Origin: Aeromonas rivipollensis
GTDB taxonomy: Bacteria; Pseudomonadota; Gammaproteobacteria; Enterobacterales; Aeromonadaceae
DNA length: 64,000 nt
Reading direction: 5' to 3'
NCBI RefSeq assembly: GCF_037811135.1
Contig: NZ_CP149130.1
Coordinates: forward strand, 1,980,501-2,044,500
Part shown: positions 37,032-47,545 of the stretch, piece after piece
Position numbering within the stretch: position 1 is the stretch's first letter
Layout of the letters: every line of letters begins with the position of its first letter
The notes under the pieces: model-generated
What the model saw: only the letters and a program-made list of their open reading frames with translations
What the model was told of the DNA's origin: nothing
Databases searched by the model: none
Translations under genes and position numbers: made by a program

Positions 37032-37076
37032 GTTGCGCGTTTAATGTGCGAACGGTTCGCGGCAGCCAAAAAGCCG

Positions 37077-37105
37077 TTGACGCCGGCGGGGCTTTCCCCT
37101 AAATT
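37077..37105 (+). promoter_or_regulatory. Promoter of tRNA-Ser copy B
   Basis: TTGACG and TAAATT are spaced by exactly 17 nt and followed by the discriminator ACGCCCCG. The -10 region, discriminator and leader match those of copy A (2731-2759). Confidence 0.75.
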
Positions 37106-37177
37106 ACGCCCCGTTCCGGCGCAATAGCTCCGCGAATGTCGTGTTGGCTGAACACGTTAAACAACAGACAAAAATTT

Positions 37178-37200
37178 GGTGATGTGCCCAAGTGGCTGCC
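37178..37200 (+). pseudogene. Truncated tRNA-Ser 5' fragment
   Basis: GGTGATGTGCCCAAGTGGCTG matches the first 21 nt of tRNA-Ser (GGTGAGGTGTCCGAGTGGCTG) with three mismatches. It sits exactly where the intact tRNA starts in copy A, directly after the conserved leader. About 70 nt of unrelated hairpin-rich sequence follow before the intact tRNA. It looks like the stump of a first tRNA-Ser copy. Confidence 0.65.
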
Positions 37201-37271
37201 AGCCGATGAAATCGGCAAGAAAGCACGCAGCGCGTGCTACGCAAGCCACAGTCAGATGACTGAAACAAATT

Positions 37272-37359
37272 GGTGAGGTGTCCGAGTGGCTGAAGGAGCA
37301 CGCCTGGAAAGTGTGTATACGGCAACGTATCGAGGGTTCGAATCCCTCCCTCACCGCCA
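37272..37359 (+). tRNA. tRNA-Ser(GGA), second copy
   Basis: An 88-nt class II tRNA with encoded CCA, anticodon GGA, and a sequence that I read as identical to the copy at 2571-2658. The promoter lies at 37077, giving a leader of about 160 nt that includes the tRNA fragment at 37178. Confidence 0.97.
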
Positions 37360-37530
37360 AATAAAGTAAAAGGGCCTGTCGCAAGACAGGCCCTTTTTCT
37401 TTATCCGGTGATGGGCGGCTCGGTTCTAACCCTGGTTCGACAAGGGGGCAGGACAGCCCCCTTGGACAGCCGCAGGCTGCCCGCAGGGCGAGCGCCAGGG
37501 ATGGCGCGAGTCAATCCCGACCCACCGCCA
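37342..37530 (+). repeat. tRNA-tail repeat module X, copy B
   Basis: This begins with the 3' tail of the tRNA itself and continues with the terminator at 37361, the hairpin string and a diverged tail ending CACCGCCA (37511-37530). It is the inverted counterpart of 2229-2404. It has a 13-nt insertion that creates an additional stem (AAGGGGGC...GCCCCCTT near 37442-37462). Confidence 0.8.
37361..37404. terminator. Terminator after tRNA-Ser copy B
   Basis: ATAAAGTAAAAGGGCCTGTC-gcaa-GACAGGCCC followed by T-rich sequence. It is the same hairpin as in copy A at 2342. Confidence 0.88.
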
Positions 37531-37535
37531 AATTG

Positions 37536-37563
37536 AAAGCCCGACCTGATGGTCGGGCTTTTT
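37536..37563. terminator. Second terminator of tRNA-Ser copy B
   Basis: AAGCCCGACC-tgat-GGTCGGGCTT with further T residues, following the diverged tRNA tail. Confidence 0.85.
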
Positions 37564-37599
37564 GCATCTTGGATCGCCACAGGCATCGATGACACAAAT

Positions 37600-37626
37600 A
37601 AAAACCCGACCCATGGTCGGGTTTTT
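37600..37626. terminator. Bidirectional terminator, end of katG
   Basis: AAAACCCGACC-cat-GGTCGGGTTTTT lies between the tRNA-Ser locus and the katG stop. It works on the minus strand for katG. Between it and katG (37627-37706) I see nothing. Confidence 0.85.
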
Positions 37627-37706
37627 GACTTGTGGTGCTTGCTCATCTCTCACCCATTTCCTTGCTGCAGGTCCGGTGGTGGCCGGTTGCATACAGGGAA
37701 TGCTGA

Positions 37707-40543
<2,837 letters not shown>

Positions 40544-40570
40544 CAAAAAAACCGGCCCAGGGCCGGTTTT
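40544..40570 (-). terminator. Terminator of the tRNA-Pro-Arg-His operon
   Basis: AAAACCGGCCC and GGGCCGGTTTT pair with a tiny loop and a long A run on the plus strand, which becomes a T run in the minus-strand transcript. Confidence 0.85.
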
Positions 40571-40648
40571 GATGAGGGCATCAGATGCCCTGTTCATGGC
40601 AAGTCAGGCTTGCCCCTGTCGGCTTGATCCAGCACGGACAGGCAATAA

Positions 40649-40725
40649 TGGGGTGGCTGATGGGGCTCGAACCCACGACAACCGGAATCACAATCCGGGA
40701 CTCTACCAACTGAGCTACAGCCACC
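40649..40725 (-). tRNA. tRNA-His(GTG)
   Basis: 77 nt with the extra 5' G characteristic of tRNA-His and encoded CCA. The anticodon loop TTGTGAT gives GTG. It is third in a minus-strand operon after tRNA-Pro and tRNA-Arg. Confidence 0.96.
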
Positions 40726-40773
40726 ACTGAAATCTGCCTTCAATGCTCCTCTTCCAGGGAAGAGTCACATTAA

Positions 40774-40850
<77 letters not shown>

Positions 40851-40886
40851 TCTGTATCGAGCCGTCACAAGACGTCTCGATGAACC

Positions 40887-40963
<77 letters not shown>

Positions 40964-41015
40964 AAATCTCATCGTCCAGCATACCGGGGGTGGTACGACT
41001 GGGCAACGGGCGGGC

Positions 41016-41045
41016 ATCATACCCAAGCGTCAAAGTCAGCGTCAA
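41016..41045 (-). promoter_or_regulatory. Promoter of the tRNA-Pro-Arg-His operon
   Basis: On the minus strand, TTGACG and TATGAT are separated by 18 nt and followed by the GC-rich discriminator GCCCGCCCG, the form expected for stable RNA under stringent control. Confidence 0.7.
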
Positions 41046-41166
41046 CGACTTTTTCCGCCAGTAAATTCAAATGCCTACTTATTGCCCGCCAGGCGAGAGC
41101 CGCTAACACCCGCGCCAAAAAAATGCGACAATGCGCGGCAGTTGAACACATGGTGAGTGAAGAACG

Positions 41167-42024
41167 ATGTCTGCCAAAATCATTGATGGAAAACAGGTTG
41201 CGCAAACGATTCGCAATCAGGTCGCCGAACAAGTCCAACAGCGGTTGGCATTGGGCAAGCGGGCACCGGGTCTGGCGGTGATCCTGGTGGGGCTGGATCC
41301 GGCGTCCCAGGTCTATGTGGGCAGCAAGCGTCGTGCCTGTGAAGAGGTGGGGTTTGTCTCCCGCTCCTATGATCTCAGCGCCAATGCGACCCAGGAAGAG
41401 CTGCTGGCCCTGATCGACCGGCTCAATGAGGATGCGGAGGTGGACGGCATCCTGGTGCAACTGCCCCTACCGGCTCATTGCGACACCACACAGGTGCTGG
41501 AGCGCATCCGTCCCGACAAGGACGTGGATGGTTTCCACCCCTACAACGTGGGCCGTCTGGCCCAGCGCATCCCGGCGCTGCGTCCCTGCACCCCCAAGGG
41601 GATCATGACCCTGATAGAGGCGACCGGCGTCAAGACCCACGGTCTGCATGCGGTGGTGGTCGGCGCCTCCAACATCGTCGGGCGCCCGATGACGCTGGAG
41701 CTGCTGCTGGCGGGTTGCACCACCACCACTTGCCATCGCTTCACCCAGGATCTGGAGGCTCAGGTGCGCCGCGCCGATCTGTTGGTGGTGGCGGTGGGCA
41801 AGCCGAACTTCATTCCGGGGGAGTGGGTCAAGCCGGGGGCCCTGGTGATCGACGTGGGGATCAACCGCCTGGCCGACGGCTCCCTGGTGGGGGACGTGGA
41901 GTTTGAAACGGCGCGCAATCACGCCGCCTTCATCACCCCTGTGCCGGGTGGCGTGGGGCCCATGACGGTGGCCAGCCTGATGGAGAACACCCTGAGCGCC
42001 TGCCAGGATTATCACGACGCCTGA
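41167..42024 (+). CDS. folD: Methylene-THF dehydrogenase / methenyl-THF cyclohydrolase
   Basis: FolD interconverts one-carbon folates using NADP. The 285-residue protein has the catalytic lysine region [13 protein letters not shown], the motif [11 protein letters not shown], the NADP-binding [13 protein letters not shown] and the C-terminal [12 protein letters not shown]. It is monocistronic, divergent from the tRNA operon, with a terminator at 42062. Confidence 0.97.
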   Translation: MSAKIIDGKQVAQTIRNQVAEQVQQRLALGKRAPGLAVILVGLDPASQVYVGSKRRACEEVGFVSRSYDLSANATQEELLALIDRLNEDAEVDGILVQLPLPAHCDTTQVLERIRPDKDVDGFHPYNVGRLAQRIPALRPCTPKGIMTLIEATGVKTHGLHAVVVGASNIVGRPMTLELLLAGCTTTTCHRFTQDLEAQVRRADLLVVAVGKPNFIPGEWVKPGALVIDVGINRLADGSLVGDVEFETARNHAAFITPVPGGVGPMTVASLMENTLSACQDYHDA

Positions 42025-42061
42025 GCAGGGCGCCCTCCCGCACTAGGGAAGGGATGAGAGA

Positions 42062-42088
42062 AAGGGAAGGCCTGGCCTTCCCTTTTTT
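42062..42088. terminator. Terminator after folD
   Basis: AAGGGAAGG-cctgg-CCTTCCCTT followed by T residues. It also serves the convergent trans-sulfuration gene. Confidence 0.86.
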
Positions 42089-42141
42089 ATTGCTGCTCGA
42101 ACTTGATGCTCTGCCGAGGCGACTGGGCAGAGGCGGCCTTG

Positions 42142-43305
42142 TCAGATCAGGGCCAGCGCCGCCGCCAGATCGGCGATGAGATCATCGGCATCCTCCACCC
42201 CAATGCTGAAGCGGATGAGGTCGTCATTGACCCCGGCGGCGAGGCGGCTCGCCTCGTCCATGGCAGCGTGGGTGGTGCTGGCCGGATGGCAGGCCAGGCT
42301 CTCGAGATCGCCGAGGCTCACCGCCTGCACGAACAGCTGCAGGTTGTCGAGCAGGGTGGCGCAGCGGGCGAAGCCCCCTTCCAGCTCGATGCTCACCATG
42401 CCGCCAAAACCGCTGGCGAAGGCGCCGAGGGCATCGTGGCCCGGATGGTTGGCGAGTCCCGGGTAGATCACCTTCTTCACCGCCGGGTGGGCGGCGAGGA
42501 AGTCTGCCACCTTCTGGGCATTGTGCAGGTGGGCATCCATGCGCAGGGGCAGGGTCTTGACCCCGCGCTGCAGCAGGTAGGCCTCCTGTGGCCCGATGGG
42601 GGAGCCGATGTGCTTGAGGGCCACGGTGCGTACCGACTTCATCAGCGCGTGGGAGCCTGCCACCACACCGGCGATGATGTCGCCGTGGCCGCCCAGGTAC
42701 TTGGTGCCGCTGTGCATCACCAGATCGATGCCCAGCTCCAGCGGGCGCAGCAGATAGGGGGTGAGGAAGGTGTTGTCACAGACGCTGATGGCGCCCACCT
42801 TGCGAGCCGCTTCCACCACCACCCGGGGATCCACCACCTTGAGGGTGGGGTTGGTCAGGGTCTCGAACAGGATCACCTTGGTGGCGGGGCTGATGTTGGC
42901 CAGCAGATCCTGATCGCTGTCGTAACTTGTGATGGTGATGCCGGCCCGGCTGAAGGTCTGCTTGAGAAACGCGTCTGTGCCGCCGTAGAGGGGGCCGACA
43001 TAGGCCACTTCATCTCCGCTGCTGGCCAGGGCATAGAGGATGGCGCTCACCGCCGCCATGCCGCTCGCCACCACCAGCGCCTCGTCGGCGCCCTCCAGGG
43101 CCGCCAGCTTCAGCTCCAGCTCGGCGGTGGTGGGGTTGCCGAAGCGGCTGTAGATAAAGCCCGGGGCCTGGCCTGCGAAGCGCTCCTTGCCCGCCTGGGC
43201 ATTGACGTAGCTGAAGGTGCTGCTCTGGTAGAGCGGTGTGGTGAGGGCGCCGGTCTGGGGATCGATCCGCTGGCCGCTGTGCACGCTCATGGTCTTGAAT
43301 TTCAT
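42142..43305 (-). CDS. PLP-dependent trans-sulfuration enzyme
   Basis: This is a 387-residue member of the Cys/Met metabolism PLP family (methionine gamma-lyase, cystathionine gamma-synthase/lyase). The PLP lysine is in MHSGTKYLGGHGD, and the substrate loop reads GPLYGGTDAFL. Methionine gamma-lyases have a cysteine just after that LYG, so its absence argues against a classical gamma-lyase. GGAG precedes the ATG at 43305. It follows the 2-oxoglutarate-oxygenase-like gene on the same strand with a gap of about 95 bp, so the two probably act on related sulfur amino acids. Confidence 0.85.
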   Translation of the reverse strand: MKFKTMSVHSGQRIDPQTGALTTPLYQSSTFSYVNAQAGKERFAGQAPGFIYSRFGNPTTAELELKLAALEGADEALVVASGMAAVSAILYALASSGDEVAYVGPLYGGTDAFLKQTFSRAGITITSYDSDQDLLANISPATKVILFETLTNPTLKVVDPRVVVEAARKVGAISVCDNTFLTPYLLRPLELGIDLVMHSGTKYLGGHGDIIAGVVAGSHALMKSVRTVALKHIGSPIGPQEAYLLQRGVKTLPLRMDAHLHNAQKVADFLAAHPAVKKVIYPGLANHPGHDALGAFASGFGGMVSIELEGGFARCATLLDNLQLFVQAVSLGDLESLACHPASTTHAAMDEASRLAAGVNDDLIRFSIGVEDADDLIADLAAALALI

Positions 43306-43400
43306 CGTTTTGCTCCGTGGTCGCCAGGCTATGGCGTTGTTGTTCTGGTGTGTAAATCGGTGGACGGGATGGCGGCTTGTTGCCATCCCCCTTGATGGTG

Positions 43401-44429
43401 TCAGGCCGGTACCGGCTCCTGCGCTACCCTGTGTTGCTGAGCATAGTGGCGCGCCGCCACGTCCGGGTGGGAGCGCAGCCTCCCCTTGAGCACATTCTCC
43501 CCCACCTGATAGAAGAGCGGGTTGGCCGGGTCGCTCTCGGGCCCTTGTGCCTGCGCCGCCAGGGCAGGGGAAAGCGACAGCAGCGGCACTGTGGCATCGA
43601 GTCTCGCCGCCATGAAGAAGGCGCAGGAGAGACGCGAGACCCCGGGGGGCGGGCTCTGCACCCGGTGCAGGGTCGCCTTGAGGTAGCCGTTGGAGGCAAG
43701 CTCCAGCAACTCGCCTATGTTGACCACCAGGGCGCCGGGCAGGGGCGGTGCGGAAATCCAGCCGTGCGCCGTCTCCACCTCTAGCCCCGAGTGATCGTCC
43801 TGCATCACCAGGGTCAGGTAGCCGGGATCCTTGTGGGCGCCGACTCCCTGGCCGCTGCCTCCCGCTTCCCGTCCCGGGTAGTGAATGAGCTTCATGTGCT
43901 GATAGGGGGCGCCCTGGATGCTCTCGTCAAACACCCCGGCCGGTTGCTCCAGCACCTCGGCAAAGGCGGCGAGCAGGGTGAGGGTGATGTCGCTCAGCCG
44001 CTCTTGCCAGTCCAGCAGTTGCGTCTTCATCTCGGGCAGGGCCGTGGGCCACTGGTTGGGGCCTATGAGCCGCTGCCAGGGTTTGCCGATATGCGCCAGG
44101 GGGAGGGCCTGCTCCTCGTTCATGATGTCGAACTGCTCCCGCCTGTCCGGCCGTTCCCGGGTGAGCTCGGCCCCCACCAGGTTGTAGCCACGAAAGTGGG
44201 GGGAGTGCACCATCTGCACCGCCAGCTTCTCCTGCAGGGGCAGGGCGAAGAAGCGGGCCGCCAGCGCCAGTGTCTCTCGTTGCTCCGCTTCGCTCAGACC
44301 ATGGCCTGTCAGATAGAAGAAGCCGATGTCGCGGGCTGCCCGGCCAAGCTTGGCGAGCATCTGGCGACGTTCCTCGGGGGTGCCATTGATCGCGGCATAG
44401 TCGATGATGGGCAGTGATGAATGTTCCAT
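43401..44429 (-). CDS. Isopenicillin N synthase-like Fe(II) oxygenase
   Basis: The 342-residue protein belongs to the 2-oxoglutarate/isopenicillin-N-synthase oxygenase family. The iron ligands are HKD in GVGAHKDPGYLTLV and the distal His in KATLHRVQSP. The Arg-x-Ser that binds 2-oxoglutarate is seen in VSRLS. The N-terminus (DIGFFYLTGHGL) is also typical. The ATG at 44429 has AGGAG 6 nt upstream, better than the ATG two codons earlier. The substrate is unknown. It is not evidence of beta-lactam synthesis, because no ACV synthetase is present. Confidence 0.85.
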   Translation of the reverse strand: MEHSSLPIIDYAAINGTPEERRQMLAKLGRAARDIGFFYLTGHGLSEAEQRETLALAARFFALPLQEKLAVQMVHSPHFRGYNLVGAELTRERPDRREQFDIMNEEQALPLAHIGKPWQRLIGPNQWPTALPEMKTQLLDWQERLSDITLTLLAAFAEVLEQPAGVFDESIQGAPYQHMKLIHYPGREAGGSGQGVGAHKDPGYLTLVMQDDHSGLEVETAHGWISAPPLPGALVVNIGELLELASNGYLKATLHRVQSPPPGVSRLSCAFFMAARLDATVPLLSLSPALAAQAQGPESDPANPLFYQVGENVLKGRLRSHPDVAARHYAQQHRVAQEPVPA

Positions 44430-44833
44430 GTGCATCTCCTCACTTGCCGGATATCGGGTGCAGTCCCGAGGATCCGGTACAAAGACGGCGGTGTGGCTCG
44501 TGGCAGGACTCAGGGTCTGTGGCTCACGATGGCACCATTTGGGTTGAGGGGGATGCTACTGTTCGGGGTTATAAGGTGGAAGCAACAAAATATTCTTAGT
44601 TATATACAAAAGTCGAAATAGAATTCGAGTCCTGTGGGGCAGCCTGTCAATTGCACGGAGAAAATGCGCCCCAGCCGATCGCCTTGCCCCTGAATCCGCC
44701 TGGGGTCGGGGACAGGAAGGGCGCAGTACCAGTGCGGGGCGAATTAACAAAGGGGAGGCACCAGCCTCCCCTTTGTTGGTGGGGCGCAAGGAGCAAGGGC
44801 GAGTGCCCGCTCGGTGCGCACCGGTCAGTGTCT
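44430..44833. other. Intergenic region with one terminator
   Basis: About 400 bp without a gene. It includes an AT-rich promoter-like stretch near 44570-44610 for the oxygenase operon. The only clear signal is a hairpin AACAAAGGGGAGGC / GCCTCCCCTTTGTT at 44746-44777 that would end the reductase gene on the minus strand. Nothing else is recognised. Confidence 0.6.
44746..44777 (-). terminator. Terminator after the NAD(P)-binding reductase gene
   Basis: A perfect 14-bp stem with a 4-nt loop; the T run beyond it is short. Confidence 0.7.
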
Positions 44834-45472
44834 TCAGTAACCCAGGGTGAAGCGCTGGCGCAGGTGAGCCGGTTTTTCTGCTTCGTTGATCACAGCATCC
44901 GCCAGATCCCCGACTGTGATCCCGGCAGGCTTGTCGCCGCTAAAGAGCACCTGATCGCCCCCGAGACGGTAGCCGCCGCGCTTCTCGCCGGGTTCGAGGA
45001 ATACCGGCGGGGAGACGAAACGCCAGTCGAGGGCGGCTTCGCGGCGCAGGGCGGTGAGACCGTCGCGGGCCGCAAGCGCCCCTTGCTTCCACTCGGCCGG
45101 GAAGTCCGGGGTATCCACCAGCTGCACGCCGGGGGCTATCTCCAGGCTGCCGGCACCGCCGACCACCAGCAACCAGCTGTGGGCGGCTTTGGCTGCCTCG
45201 ACAATGGCGCTGGCGCCCTTGAGGTACTGGTCGTAGATGTCCGGTGCGGTCCAGCCCGGGTTGTAGGCGCTGATCACCCTGTCGTGCCCCTTGAGCACGT
45301 CGGCCAGCGCCTGCGGGTCCTGGGCATCTACCGCCACTGTGGTGATCTGCGGGTGGGGGGCGACTTTGCTTGTGTCGCGCACTATGGCGGTAACGCTGTG
45401 GCCACGGCTGACGGCCTCATTGAGGATGGCTGAACCGACAAAACCGCTGGCACCTATGAGGGCAATTTTCAT
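44834..45472 (-). CDS. NAD(P)-binding atypical SDR
   Basis: This 212-residue protein has the N-terminal nucleotide motif GASGFVGSAILNE and the layout of NmrA/YwnB-like atypical short-chain reductases. It has no classical YxxxK. GGAG lies upstream of the ATG. It is divergent from a LysR regulator that probably controls it, with a shared palindrome at 45522. The substrate is unknown. Confidence 0.82.
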   Translation of the reverse strand: MKIALIGASGFVGSAILNEAVSRGHSVTAIVRDTSKVAPHPQITTVAVDAQDPQALADVLKGHDRVISAYNPGWTAPDIYDQYLKGASAIVEAAKAAHSWLLVVGGAGSLEIAPGVQLVDTPDFPAEWKQGALAARDGLTALRREAALDWRFVSPPVFLEPGEKRGGYRLGGDQVLFSGDKPAGITVGDLADAVINEAEKPAHLRQRFTLGY

Positions 45473-45521
45473 GGAGACGTCTCCTTCACTGTGGGAATGA
45501 GGCTATCCTACGCCCCCGGAT

Positions 45522-45537
45522 GTGATTTAATAATCAC
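45522..45537. promoter_or_regulatory. Palindromic operator between reductase and LysR genes
   Basis: GTGATT-taat-AATCAC is a perfect 6-bp inverted repeat. The core GATTTAATAAT recurs directly before the LysR start (45563-45573). The site probably binds the LysR protein. The 8-nt spacing between the TGTGA and TCAC halves argues against CRP. Confidence 0.5.
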
Positions 45538-45573
45538 CTGTAAATTGCATTCACTTGTAAGCTGGATTTAATA

Positions 45574-46476
45574 ATGGATCAGCTCAGACGTTACGCCATC
45601 TTCGCCGCCGTGGTGGAGGCGGGCACCATGACGGGGGCCGCCAAGGCCCTCGGCATGACCCCCTCCGCGGTCAGCCAGCATATAGGCCAGCTAGAGAGCC
45701 TGCTCGGCCTCACCCTGCTCCATCGCTCCACCCGCCGCCTCAGCCTGACCGAGGCGGGGGAGGTGGTGTGGCAGGGGTGCCAGTCCCTGCAACAGACCCT
45801 CAACCAGACCGAGCTGCGCCTCTCGGAAGTGCGCGACAGCCTGCTCGGGGAGGTGCGGATCACCGCGCCCGTGGGCATGGCGGGTCAACCGCTGGCGCTG
45901 GCCTTGTCACCCCTGTTGCAGGCCCATCCGGGCCTCTGCATCCAGATCATCGCCGACGACGAGAAGCGGGATCTCATTGCCGAGCGCATCGACGTGGCGC
46001 TGCGGGTCGGCTCCCTGCCGGACTCCACCCTGGTAGCCCGCAAGCTGGGCCAGACCCGGATGCTGCTCTGCGCCGCCCCCGCCTACCTGGCGCGCAAGGG
46101 GACGCCGCGCACCCCCGCCGATCTGGCGACCCACGACTGGCTCAGTGGCGACATGCTGGGGAGCGGCTTGCTGCTCCTTGACGAGCGAGGGGGCGAGCAC
46201 AGGGTGAGGTTCAAACCCAGGGTGCTCTGCAACAACGTCCTGCCCCTGCGCCAGTTTGCCCTGGCGGGGCAGGGGATCTCCCTGCAACCCGAGGGAGAGG
46301 TTGGCGAGGATCTCGCCCAGGGCCGCCTGCTCGCCCTGCTGCCAGGCTTTCGGGTGCCGCCCATGGAGATCCACGCCATCACTCCCCAGCGGGAGATCCC
46401 CGAGAAGGTGCGGCGGGTGATCACCGCCCTGCGCAGCCATTTCGCCGAGCCCGGGGGGACGGCGCGCCCCTTGTAG
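45574..46476 (+). CDS. LysR-family regulator
   Basis: The 300-residue LysR protein has the N-terminal HTH GTMTGAAKALGMTPSAVSQHIGQLESLLG. The effector domain begins GEVRITAPVGMAGQ. The divergent NAD(P)-binding reductase is its likely target. Confidence 0.9.
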   Translation: MDQLRRYAIFAAVVEAGTMTGAAKALGMTPSAVSQHIGQLESLLGLTLLHRSTRRLSLTEAGEVVWQGCQSLQQTLNQTELRLSEVRDSLLGEVRITAPVGMAGQPLALALSPLLQAHPGLCIQIIADDEKRDLIAERIDVALRVGSLPDSTLVARKLGQTRMLLCAAPAYLARKGTPRTPADLATHDWLSGDMLGSGLLLLDERGGEHRVRFKPRVLCNNVLPLRQFALAGQGISLQPEGEVGEDLAQGRLLALLPGFRVPPMEIHAITPQREIPEKVRRVITALRSHFAEPGGTARPL

Positions 46477-46537
46477 CACCGACCAAAAGCAGAGGGCAGC
46501 CCGTTGGCAGCCCCCTGTGGGTCCCGCTTGTCCCGCG

Positions 46538-47278
46538 CTATTTCATATAGAGGCCGCCGTTGATGGCCAGGGTTTCCCCCGTGATATAGGCCCCCGCTTC
46601 GCTGGCGAGGAAGGCCACGGCGGCGGCTATCTCCTCGGGTTTGGCGAGGCGGCGCATGGGGATGTCGGCCTTGATGCTGTCGAGGATGTCGGTGCGGATC
46701 GCCGCCACCATGGGGGTGGCGGTGTAGCCGGGGGCGATGGCGTTGACTGTGACCCCGAAGCGGGCCCCTTCCGCCGCCAGCGCCTTGGTAAAGCCCAGCA
46801 TACCCGCCTTGGCCGCCGAGTAGTTGACCTGACCGAACTGCCCTTTCTGGCCGTTGACCGAGGAGATGTTGATGATGCGGGCATCGCGCTGCTCGCACAT
46901 GGCGTCGAACAGCGGCTGGGTCACGTTGTAGAGGCTGCACAGGTTGGTGTGGATCACCTCGAACCACTGATCCGGCGCCATCCGCTTGAAGGCGCCATCC
47001 CGGGTGATGCCGGCGTTGTTGACCAGCACATCCACCCGGCCCTCCTCCTGCAGCAGGCGGCCCAGGGTCTCGCGGCACATGGCGGTGTCGGCCACGTCCA
47101 GCGCCAGCAGCCGCACCTGATCCTGGTGATAGCCCTGCTCTGCGTACCAGTCGTGGGCCGCCGCGCTGTTGACGCTGGAGTGAGTGGCGATGATTCGATA
47201 CCCCTGGGCCAGCAAGGCGGTGGTGATGGCGGATCCGATGCCGCCCCGGGCTCCGGTGATCAAGGCAATCTTCTTCAT
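46538..47278 (-). CDS. phaB: Acetoacetyl-CoA reductase (PhaB-like)
   Basis: PhaB reduces acetoacetyl-CoA with NADPH to (R)-3-hydroxybutyryl-CoA for polyhydroxyalkanoate synthesis. The 246-residue SDR has the nucleotide motif TGARGGIGSA, NNAGITRDGAFKRM, the active site YSAAKAG and the PhaB-like SSVNGQKGQFGQVNYS. No phaA or phaC is adjacent, so its role could be wider. GGGAG lies before the ATG. It is divergent from an AraC regulator. Confidence 0.87.
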   Translation of the reverse strand: MKKIALITGARGGIGSAITTALLAQGYRIIATHSSVNSAAAHDWYAEQGYHQDQVRLLALDVADTAMCRETLGRLLQEEGRVDVLVNNAGITRDGAFKRMAPDQWFEVIHTNLCSLYNVTQPLFDAMCEQRDARIINISSVNGQKGQFGQVNYSAAKAGMLGFTKALAAEGARFGVTVNAIAPGYTATPMVAAIRTDILDSIKADIPMRRLAKPEEIAAAVAFLASEAGAYITGETLAINGGLYMK

Positions 47279-47365
47279 CTTGGCTCTCCCTGCATATCAC
47301 GAGTTGAACTGTGCCCCTGGGGGCAATTGACAACCTTGTTTGCATACAATGTGGCAGGGAAAGGC

Positions 47366-47379
47366 GTCACTTTTGTGAC
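47366..47379. promoter_or_regulatory. Palindrome between phaB and AraC-type gene
   Basis: GTCAC-tttt-GTGAC is a perfect inverted repeat near the middle of the divergent gap. It could be a regulator site for phaB. A G-run block follows at 47381-47421 with several runs of three or more G (possible G-quadruplex). Confidence 0.4.
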
Positions 47380-47545
47380 AAGGGGGCGCCTGGGGGGAGG
47401 GTTCTTGCTAGGGGGGGCGGGCCGCCCCCGGCCCGGCGCCGGTTTTGCCGGGGCCGCACCAGGCTTGCCCCCGGCACGGCGGCCATGTTTAATGTGGCTA
47501 CTTGGGCGACTGCGCCCCTTCGCCGGCACAGAGCCCGACCACAGC

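Noticed and set aside
43401-44429. Beta-lactam biosynthesis from the isopenicillin-N-synthase-like protein
   Set aside because: No ACV synthetase or other beta-lactam genes are nearby. The family is broad and mostly unrelated to antibiotics.
45521-45538. CRP site in the reductase/LysR gap
   Set aside because: The TGTGA and TCAC halves are separated by 8 nt instead of 6; a LysR-type site fits better.
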